Shown here in pieces: positions 59,701 through 64,000 of a stretch of DNA of 64,000 nucleotides. The translations under genes and the position numbers were made by a program. The notes beneath the pieces are model-generated. The model saw only the letters and a list, made by a program, of their open reading frames with translations, was not told the origin of the DNA and did not search any database. Each line of letters starts with the position of its first letter. The first letter of the stretch is position 1. Where the stretch lies: positions 25,061,501-25,125,500 of the forward strand of contig NC_087257.1 in assembly GCF_037042905.1 (NCBI RefSeq). The letters run 5' to 3'. The stretch comes from Lytechinus pictus. Lineage: Eukaryota > Echinodermata > Echinoidea > Temnopleuroida > Toxopneustidae.

Positions 59701-61486
59701 ACAGATGATAACAAAAAGATTAAATGCACCCTATAATATTACATTAGGTGGTTTCAAACCGCCTCGATCACAAGAATCCCCGTTAAATTACGAGAACTTT
59801 TTTAGGCTGAAAAATACCCATTAATTATTCCTGCATTCACACCGCCCTGAAACATACCCTTCGGGATAAGTTCCTGAAGTTACGAGCATGCGCAGTATGG
59901 TCTGATAAGCAGCAAGGCACGAAATTCAAAATCACTAGCCCAGCAGCAACCCATGCACGGCGCCGCACCCAACGACACGCTGGGCTAAAAGTTCCCGTAA
60001 TTTGCTTTCAGACCGCCAAAATACCCACGACCTTGGAAAAATCCCCGCGAAAGTTCTCGTAATTTCGCCAAGTACCTACTATTTATCGGGTATTTTCTTT
60101 CGGGGATATTACGCGTAGTTTGCTTTCACACCGCCAAAATACCTGGTATTTTCTGATCGGGGTAAATTTCCCGATCAGAGAATACCTGGAACTGGCGAAC
60201 TTCGAGGCGGTCTGAAACCACCTAGAGTGAAAGGTACTGGTTGTCAGTAGAGTGCATACATGCACTTGAAAAGTGTGTTGGTATATTATTAGTATTGATA
60301 ATGATGATGATTGTAAATTGATAAATCACTATATAGAATTTGATGAAAAATAAAAGTAAAACACTGTTTCACTCAATGAACTTTTTGAACATATTATTTT
60401 TAATGTTTGGTGTGTAAAAAGTTTATTCGATTGTTTTGAGAATGTATTTTTTTGTTGTTGGAAGTAGCTTTTGAAATAAAAGAAAAAGGCCCCGAAATTC
60501 AGCTATCACCCTAATGTGAAGGAACCTTCCCACCCCCCCCCCCCCAAAAAAAAAAATAATAATGATAATTTCCTTCTCTGTATTTGGGCAGCAAATACAG
60601 AATGAGAACTGGTGTGATTAAAATATGAGATTATTTTGGTCTTTAATAAAGGGAGTTATACATACCCTTTATTTACAACAAACAATACTGATTTGATCAC
60701 ACATTTTCTGAGGAAAAAAAAACCTGTATCATATTTGGAGATTGGAGTGCATGGCAAATTGGAAAAGGAGAGAAAGAGAAATTTTGGGAGGGAGAAGGAT
60801 GTTGGAAGTAAAGAGGATATGTTACTGTAAGAGGAAGGAGAGTCAGATTGAGAATTTAAGAGAAGAGAAAGAGATGGCGAATAATTATAGAGGAAAGGGG
60901 GAGGGGCAATGAAATTTGAACAATCGAAAGAACTATATCCACCCACATTCACCAATCAAATATATGGTGTACGGCTCAGTAGGCATCTTTACTTTTGCAA
61001 ATGATTTTTATGAAAATAATATAGCATGAACAAATATGAATCCATAATTCCTCTCTACAAGCAAATAGTATTGAAAAAAATTATCAGAAATCAACTATCT
61101 ATTAAAGATAAAAATTATTAGGTGCAGAAATATATTATATTTAGAGATAACAATGCAACTTGGCAATGCAAATAAACAGTGACATATTATCATGAAAACA
61201 CAAAATTTGTATAAGTAAAAACTTCAAATTGTTAGAATTATTACTTATTTTATGAGTGTTATATATTTGTATATTGGCATCAGAAATGCAATTTACTTGA
61301 AACCTTGTGGTTCCCATGACATTGATATGCAATCTCATGACCATACAGACAAGTTGTCTGAAAGAAAATATCTTTCAACCTCTTTTTAGACATTTTAAGT
61401 AAATTTTTATCTGCCATTTTCTCAAATTTGCAGGTTTGCTGAAGAATGAAGAGGAGAGCGACTCATTGTACGCAGAGGACGTTTAA
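32602..61486 (+). CDS. PTTG1IP: PTTG1IP / PBF (7 coding exons, whole gene)
   Basis: Exons are 32602-32701, 39109-39164, 40247-40352, 42429-42540, 43285-43350, 44226-44272 and 61434-61486. Phases all join; 540 nt gives 179 residues (human 180). Seen in order: signal peptide (1-22), a TP-repeat linker (24-31), a PSI-type cysteine module with C35, C42, C45, C53, C56, C62, C76 and C86, sequon N39-A-S, the family motif S-x-A-R-W-G-x-C (79-86), NFEALIISMSV leading into a helix (93-113), CCCC (114-117), then a charged K/E/R coiled coil (125-162) ending EIRRKYG. Known: PTTG1IP binds securin (PTTG1) and helps its nuclear entry; in vertebrate thyroid it binds and relocates the iodide transporter. The last intron is about 17 kb and holds an alternative terminal exon at 55752. 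Confidence 0.95.
32953..33205. mobile_element. Partial TTAA-ended MITE in PTTG1IP intron 1
   Basis: TTAAAGGTCAAGTCCATCCC matches the end of the element at 27484, and AAGTTTCGCTTATTGTTCACAAAACAG matches its arm. The far end could not be followed. Confidence 0.55.
33548..33850. mobile_element. Foldback element with near-perfect ~27-bp ends and CCAAT boxes
   Basis: TTTAATCGGGTCAAGATCAC (then ACTTTTC) is inverted at the right as GAAAAGTG then TGATCTTGACCCGATTAAA. Inside, CTGATTGG and CCAATCAG form a second inverted pair. About 300 bp; no coding frame. Confidence 0.75.
34795..35105. mobile_element. Truncated TTAA-family MITE
   Basis: Shares ACAAAAGAAATAG-TAGTGAGTG, GTGACGTCATCAGTCTG, GATTTGCATATACCGACCAG and the ATTTTACATCC-ATTTTGATGAAAT block with the copy at 27484. 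Ends at TCATTCAAATCAACTTT, without the final TTAA. Confidence 0.65.
35143..35227 (+). ncRNA. Candidate small-RNA hairpin in PTTG1IP intron 1
   Basis: A 32-nt arm at 35143-35174 pairs with 35196-35227 in 29 of 32 positions around a 21-nt loop, the size of a microRNA precursor. TCAACTTT(T)ATAGAAG occurs just before (about 35091) and just after (about 35227), so this may instead be an inserted foldback element. No known microRNA was recognised. Confidence 0.3.
36030..36134. mobile_element. Half copy of the G/C-run foldback MITE
   Basis: GACACCCTTAT, GGTCGCGCATGGTATCATC and ATCAATGGAAGTACCCCCC match the right half of the element at 2518; the terminal C run has grown to about 16. Confidence 0.55.
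36780..38900. repeat. TACATGTA-rich stretch of PTTG1IP intron 1
   Basis: ACATGTACATGTA strings recur (about 36885, 37078, 38103, 38125, 38812, 38865) in an otherwise featureless 2-kb part of the intron. No gene is seen. Confidence 0.6.
39109..39164 (+). CDS. PTTG1IP: PTTG1IP exon 2
   Basis: 56 nt after TTTATTCATGCAG and before GTAAGT. Encodes ECQSRNASCELCLKAPKAK (residues 34-52): first cysteines of the PSI module and sequon N39. The human protein has the comparable pattern C...NKTCEECLK. Confidence 0.95.
39515..40042. mobile_element. TTAA-ended foldback MITE, copy 2
   Basis: Begins TTAAGAACAAGTCCACCCCA and ends TGGGATGGACTTGGCCTTTAA. Interior matches the copy at 27484 (CTCCCTGAGCATGTGGAATT, GTTCAGTCAAGTTGGTCC). 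It lies in intron 2 of PTTG1IP, about 200 bp before exon 3. Confidence 0.75.
40247..40352 (+). CDS. PTTG1IP: PTTG1IP exon 3 (PSI module core)
   Basis: 106 nt between TTTCATTACAG and GTGAGT; phase 0 in, phase 1 out. Residues 53-87, with C53-Y-Y-C56, C62, C76, and the hallmark SQARWGTC (79-86), which lines up with SSARWGVC in the human protein. Confidence 0.96.
40353..42428 (+). other. PTTG1IP: PTTG1IP intron 3
   Basis: Contains C runs near 40376, 40580 and 40965. From about 41570 to 42090 a degenerate direct repeat recurs (TTCTTGAATcaAGA-ATC-TTTCAAGgA...CTGC-TtCA, at about 41570, 41790 and 42018), with unit length about 225 bp. No gene seen. Confidence 0.5.
42429..42540 (+). CDS. PTTG1IP: PTTG1IP exon 4 (transmembrane helix)
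   Basis: 112 nt after TTAATCCAG and before GTAAGT; phase 1 in, phase 2 out. Encodes INFEALIISMSVIAG and on through the helix to IYCCCCRSSGNRA. The NFEALII block is nearly identical to the vertebrate protein. Confidence 0.97.
42949..43232 (+). mobile_element. tRNA-derived SINE, diverged copy
   Basis: A box TAGCCTAGTGG (42955) and B box GGGATCAAATCC (42998) head a body with TTTCCTTCAGTAAGAAATTC, shared with the SINE at 63437, and a GCACTTTATGAG-like tail. It ends 52 bases before PTTG1IP exon 5. Confidence 0.7.
43285..43350 (+). CDS. PTTG1IP: PTTG1IP exon 5 (charged tail)
   Basis: 66 nt between TTTTCATCAG and GTAAGT, phase 2 on both sides. Residues 126-146, WAREDASQERKKEERKMKHE and Q: start of the cytoplasmic coiled coil. 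A 429-bp hAT-like element begins 62 bases after the donor. Confidence 0.94.
43412..43840 (-). mobile_element. hAT-like non-autonomous element, copy 2 (inverted)
   Basis: Same AGGGTGCTACATAA ends and GGGCAAG interior as 7145-7558 but in the opposite orientation. Flanks ACAAAAGC and GCAAAAGC match in 7 of 8 positions, supporting an 8-bp hAT duplication. Confidence 0.8.
44226..44272 (+). CDS. PTTG1IP: PTTG1IP exon 6 (penultimate)
   Basis: 47 nt between CATCTAAAG and GTAGGT; phase 2 in, phase 1 out. Encodes KMERKAKNDEIRRKY plus the first base of Gly163, matching the end of the vertebrate coiled coil (DEIRKKYG). Its phase-1 end is the splice partner for the alternative terminal exons. Confidence 0.94.
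50470..50680. mobile_element. Decayed TTAA-family MITE
   Basis: AAACAAAAGAAATAGTGA, TGTGACATAATTAACATTCT, TATTTGCATATCATCC and a CTTT-TGTATCTGATTTGATTAAAT block line up with the element at 27484. Confidence 0.5.
51151..51206 (+). CDS. Weak candidate third PTTG1IP terminal exon
   Basis: An acceptor TTTCCATGCCAACAG is followed, in phase with exon 6, by GLAVEPDDAETASTTLKP and TGA. It shares GL at the junction and an acidic stretch, but lacks Lys at position 4 and has no tyrosine. Length is like the other tails. A short open frame after an AG can arise by chance, so this stays weak. Confidence 0.25.
54520..55045. repeat. Degenerate 'ATTTGGTCTAAT' minisatellite
   Basis: Short units of the form CCAnTTGGTCTAATnnCCATTTGGTC repeat about 15 times with drift. 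A 93-bp MITE sits inside it. Confidence 0.65.
54691..54783. mobile_element. 93-bp Harbinger-like MITE
   Basis: Ends GGGTGTGTATGCTTCCA and TGGAAGCATAAACACGCCC, flanked by TAA on both sides (54688-54690, 54784-54786). Same end style as the 823-bp element at 7765. Confidence 0.8.
55752..55801 (+). CDS. PTTG1IP: PTTG1IP alternative terminal exon 7a
   Basis: A strong CT-rich tract with (CT)n at about 55712-55730 ends in CACGTAG at 55751. The exon then reads, in phase 1 with exon 6, GLMKDDEGSYHKFGEE and TAA at 55799. It matches the human end GLFKEENPYARFENN in GL-x-K, the acidic pair, the Y-x-[KR]-F signal and the acidic finish. The protein would be 178 residues. AATAAA at 56043 and 56436 could serve as poly(A) signals. 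This tail keeps the tyrosine equivalent to human Tyr174, a reported Src-family phosphorylation and sorting site. It looks like the more vertebrate-like of the two tails. Confidence 0.8.
55802..59110 (+). other. 3'UTR of the exon 7a form, then intron sequence
   Basis: Directly after the exon 7a stop, GATAAAATCC repeats three times (55809-55852). Poly(A) hexamers at 56043 and 56436. Beyond that, AT-rich sequence with no supported feature. Confidence 0.45.
56043..56048 (+). terminator. PTTG1IP: Polyadenylation signal candidate for the exon 7a form
   Basis: AATAAA 242 nt past the exon 7a stop; a second copy is at 56436-56441. Either would produce the shorter transcript that the exon 7a tail requires. 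Confidence 0.4.
59116..59243. mobile_element. MITE, GGGnCCCnTAACACAAAG family, copy 2
   Basis: ACCCGTAACACAAAAG and CTTTGTGTTGCGGGCCCC are inverted ends; the interior matches 1905-2035 (GATTGATTGCACATTTTAGT). Confidence 0.7.
59747..60222. mobile_element. 476-bp inverted-repeat element, TA-flanked
   Basis: GGTGGTTTCAAACCGCCTCGA and the inverse TCGAGGCGGTCTGAAACCACC form the ends, with TA on each side. The interior is CpG-rich and holds two inner copies of TTTGCTTTCA-ACCGCCAAAATACC. Confidence 0.8.
60735..60905. repeat. Polypurine tract
   Basis: Long A/G-rich stretch (GGAAAAGGAGAGAAAGAGAAA, GAGGAAGGAGAG and similar). Open frames on both strands here are low complexity. Confidence 0.65.
61434..61486 (+). 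CDS. PTTG1IP: PTTG1IP terminal exon 7b
   Basis: After TTCTCAAATTTGCAG, in phase with exon 6, it encodes GLLKNEEESDSLYAEDV and TAA. GL-x-K plus acidic residues match the family, but the end differs from exon 7a: there is no Y-x-x-F, and the last residues E-D-V fit a class III PDZ-ligand pattern ([DE]-x-hydrophobic). YGLL across the splice junction keeps a Y-x-x-hydrophobic endocytic signal, as YGLM does with 7a. Confidence 0.82.
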
Positions 61487-62520
61487 CTGTCTGCTGCCCT
61501 CTACTGTTCGTTCTAGTCTTCTACACAAGTACCTCTCCTAATAATACTGTAAATGACCTGTCACATTGTATAGTCTTATTTTTCTGATGCTTTTTAGTCT
61601 CATACCAAATGGTATAATCTCATTTTAGGATACAAACAGTTCATCTAACATGTCTAATAGTCATTCAGTCTAATTCCAACTAAAACCATTTCATACCATT
61701 TCAAGTAAGTTATACCAATATTTTGCATAGATCAATAGATAAATTCCTTTTAGTTTGGTTAACCAGTTTTGATGCAAACTAGTAATATATTGCAGATTTG
61801 AAATTAATTGCAGACTTAATGTTTTACTGACCTAAAATAGATCATTGTTCTTCAGTCAAATAATTTTATTGCAACATGCTTTCTTGGAAAAATTGTAATT
61901 GTGCATGTTGAGGAAATAGGGAAATCTAAAACAACATGAAGTGGCAATTCAAACTGGCCAAATTAGCTGTAAGATGACATTACAAGCAGCCCTTGTTGAT
62001 TCTAGACAGATTGCTTGGAGGAAACTGGGATAGGAATGAATTGATTTCAAATGAAGTGCATGAAGCTGTAGCCATTGTGATGGTGATCAGGAATTCATTT
62101 AGACAAAGTGGTTTTTAGACAGGATGGCTGATACACAAAGATAAATGATTCCCTAAATGAATATAAGCTGTATTGCATAATGCTGTAATTTTCTTTATGA
62201 ACTTCGGGAAAGGGTGCTGGTGGGGGGGGGGGCTTTTAAACAATGTATTTTTTTTCACTGTGATAGGGGTTGTAAGTAAAAGGAAATGAAGTACTAATTT
62301 ATAGTCTTGTTTGGGCTTGGTAATTTTATCTGAAATTGAAGTAGCAGTACCAACTAAATACATGATCCAAACACTTGAAAGTAGTCAACACCAGAGCAAT
62401 AGACAACTCACAATAATTTCCAGTCATTTTGCTTTTAATGAATTACAGTCATTGTTCATATTGTATTACAGTTAGCTTTTGCCTTATGATTAACAGTGAT
62501 ATAATCTATATCAAATAGTT

Positions 62521-62538
62521 ACCCCCCCCCCCCCCCCC
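62521..62538. repeat. Oligo(C) run in the PTTG1IP 3'UTR
   Basis: About 18 consecutive C inside the transcribed strand; another run lies at 63119-63130. Confidence 0.85.
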
Positions 62539-62661
62539 TCTGAATCCCTCTCATACAATATAATATTGCATGTACGCTTACACCTTCCAAAATTTTACTT
62601 TATATTTTTGGCCCACTCATTCAAATGTAGTCCTGTAGGGGAACCTTCATTGTGTATTTTG

Positions 62662-62667
62662 AATAAA
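62662..62667 (+). terminator. PTTG1IP: Polyadenylation signal candidate for PTTG1IP
   Basis: Canonical AATAAA about 1.18 kb after the exon 7b stop; the first such hexamer on the plus strand after that stop. Confidence 0.5.
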
Positions 62668-62699
62668 TAATGTATTTTATTCAATTAAGAATGCACCAG

Positions 62700-63436
62700 A
62701 AATATAAAATGTACTGAGCCTTGTTGCTTGTGGGAATTTCCCTTATTTTTCTTTTGACCATTTCTTATAATCTTTCCACATGTATGATCATTATGATTAA
62801 CTTGTTATTGAGAATTATGGTTTGTAGGGTTTAGAAGGTGTGCAATGTGTTCATCTTGATGTTGGTATGTGTGGTGCATGCATTCATTGTCAGTTGCCTT
62901 TTTTATGAATTGAAGGGGAAAGTGTTTGATATCGATGTGATTTCAGTTTCAATACCAACAGAATAGCTGCAATCAGTAATTATGTCAGACGGGGAATTTA
63001 GGAAATGATGAAGATGATATTTCACCGATACTAGTTTGTCAGTACTGTCAATATAATCAGTATTAGTGATTGTATATATGTCATCACTTCCAATTCTGTG
63101 TACTTAGTTCTCACTGACCCCCCCCCCCCCCACTCCATTTCCATGTCTTAGCTATACCAAGGTATATTCATACCTCACTTTTATCCTACCATAATGATCC
63201 AGAACATAAACATGATGAAATTAGCCTTTCAATGAACACTTTCATTTTCTTTGATTCCTTTGTTCATTTGTGTAGATCTTATGTTGTATTTATAATATCT
63301 GTTTATGTGTGAGGGATAGTGAGTGAATTATAACTAAAGATGTCTTTTTTCTGATTCACAATGTAGATTGAATATTACAGTTGAAGTGTATTTACCAAAA
63401 ACTGATTACTAGTAATACTGATGGAGTGTAGAAGTG
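62700..63436. other. Downstream of PTTG1IP, no gene seen
   Basis: AT-rich flank with one C run. No coding frame or RNA gene is recognised. Confidence 0.5.
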
Positions 63437-63722
63437 GAGCGTCGTGGCCCAGTGGATTAGTCTTCTGACTTTGAAACAGGGGGTCGTCGGTTAGAACCCC
63501 AGCCAAGGTGTAATTTCCTTCGGCAAGAAATTCATCCACATTGTGTTGCACTTGACCCAGGTGAGGTGAATGGGTACCCTGTAGGAAGAAAAATCCTTGA
63601 ATGCGTGCGCGCTGAAAGGCAGCTCGGGTTAAAGCCGGGGGTAATAATAATAACATTGCGCCTCGGAATATAATATTTCTAGATAAATGGCGCTATATAA
63701 ATGCCTACTATTATTATTATTA
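63437..63722 (+). mobile_element. tRNA-derived SINE, well preserved
   Basis: A box TGGCCCAGTGG (63445) and B box GGTTAGAACCC (63489), then a conserved body AATTTCCTTCGGCAAGAAAT, ending GGCGCTATATAAATGCCTAC and (ATT)n. The minus-strand open frame here is a by-product. Confidence 0.85.
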
Positions 63723-64000
63723 CTTTTTATTGGCTTTTTTTTTCTCTTTCTTTTCTAATCGTTTTACATGTCAAACTCTCCATCTTTATCTTTCCTTTCT
63801 ACCAGTGAAAGTGAGCCCAATGGTCTGTGTTATCTAAATGGGACTTTGTGAAGTTCAGGGGAAGTGATGCATAATATATGGATGAAATATTAACAACTTG
63901 TATGTTGAAGTACTATATGTTTTACTAAGTACTACAGGTATGCCAATGAGTTTTGTTGTTTCCTATTTCAGAAGACTTTCGTGGGGTATTGTTTTTTATT
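63723..64000. other. Window edge, no gene seen
   Basis: Pyrimidine-rich sequence followed by AT-rich spacer; nothing to annotate. Confidence 0.5.

Larger units (their letters stand above)
61487..62690 (+). other. PTTG1IP: PTTG1IP 3' untranslated region (exon 7b form)
   Basis: Follows the stop of exon 7b. AATAAA at 62662-62667 is the likely poly(A) signal, giving a 3'UTR of about 1.2 kb. It contains a degenerate copy of the TCTAATnCCAAnTGGT minisatellite (61590-61715), a G run near 62222 and a C run at 62521-62538. Confidence 0.5.

Noticed and set aside
63375..63656. A 93-residue minus-strand frame near the window end
   Set aside because: It lies antisense to a tRNA-derived SINE and is a by-product of it.
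1..64000. CRISPR arrays, operons or bacterial defence systems
   Set aside because: Gene structure with GT-AG introns, SINEs and MITEs is clearly eukaryotic; no regularly spaced identical repeats of CRISPR type.

Overview
The window looks like a deuterostome invertebrate nuclear genome, most likely an echinoderm and probably a sea urchin. It is AT-rich, has long introns with GT-AG sites, and is crowded with short inverted-repeat DNA elements, tRNA-derived SINEs, long oligo(C)/oligo(G) runs and many copies of the palindrome TACATGTA. The species call rests on repeat style and on how the encoded proteins compare with vertebrate families. No bacterial or viral gene was seen.

Three protein-coding genes can be assembled. 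(1) 4563-17587, plus strand: a seven-exon TMEM106-family gene for a lysosomal/late-endosomal type II membrane protein. All exon phases join, giving 267 residues. (2) 26064-26831, minus strand: a PHOSPHO1/PHOSPHO2-type HAD phosphatase of 255 residues in one coding exon, with a splice acceptor just before the ATG and a CpG-rich candidate promoter near 28.2-28.64 kb. (3) 32602-61486, plus strand: PTTG1IP, a type I membrane protein with a signal peptide, PSI domain, one membrane helix and a charged coiled-coil tail. It has seven exons and 179 residues.

The most interesting gene-level observation is in PTTG1IP. The penultimate exon (ending 44272) is followed by two separate, phase-compatible terminal exons, at 55752 and 61434. 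Each encodes a GL-x-K-acidic C-terminus like the vertebrate tail but with a different sorting/phosphotyrosine end. This predicts two protein isoforms with swapped cytoplasmic tails. Two further, weaker candidate tail exons lie in the same 17-kb intron.

The rest is introns, UTRs and spacer filled with non-autonomous elements. These include hAT-like elements (one with a perfect 8-bp target duplication at 9772-10062, and a pair at 7145 and 43412), Harbinger-like MITEs with TTA/TAA duplications, a TTAA-ended foldback family with at least three clear copies and several fragments, and a 1.15-kb element whose ends carry perfect CRE palindromes. A GTCTCACC-ended element holds tandem ~165-190 bp repeats, each with a nuclear-receptor DR1 site. 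Other notable items are a 32-bp-stem hairpin at 35143-35227, degenerate minisatellites with MITEs nested inside them, and SINEs. The three genes have no evident functional link; their adjacency looks like ordinary eukaryotic gene order.
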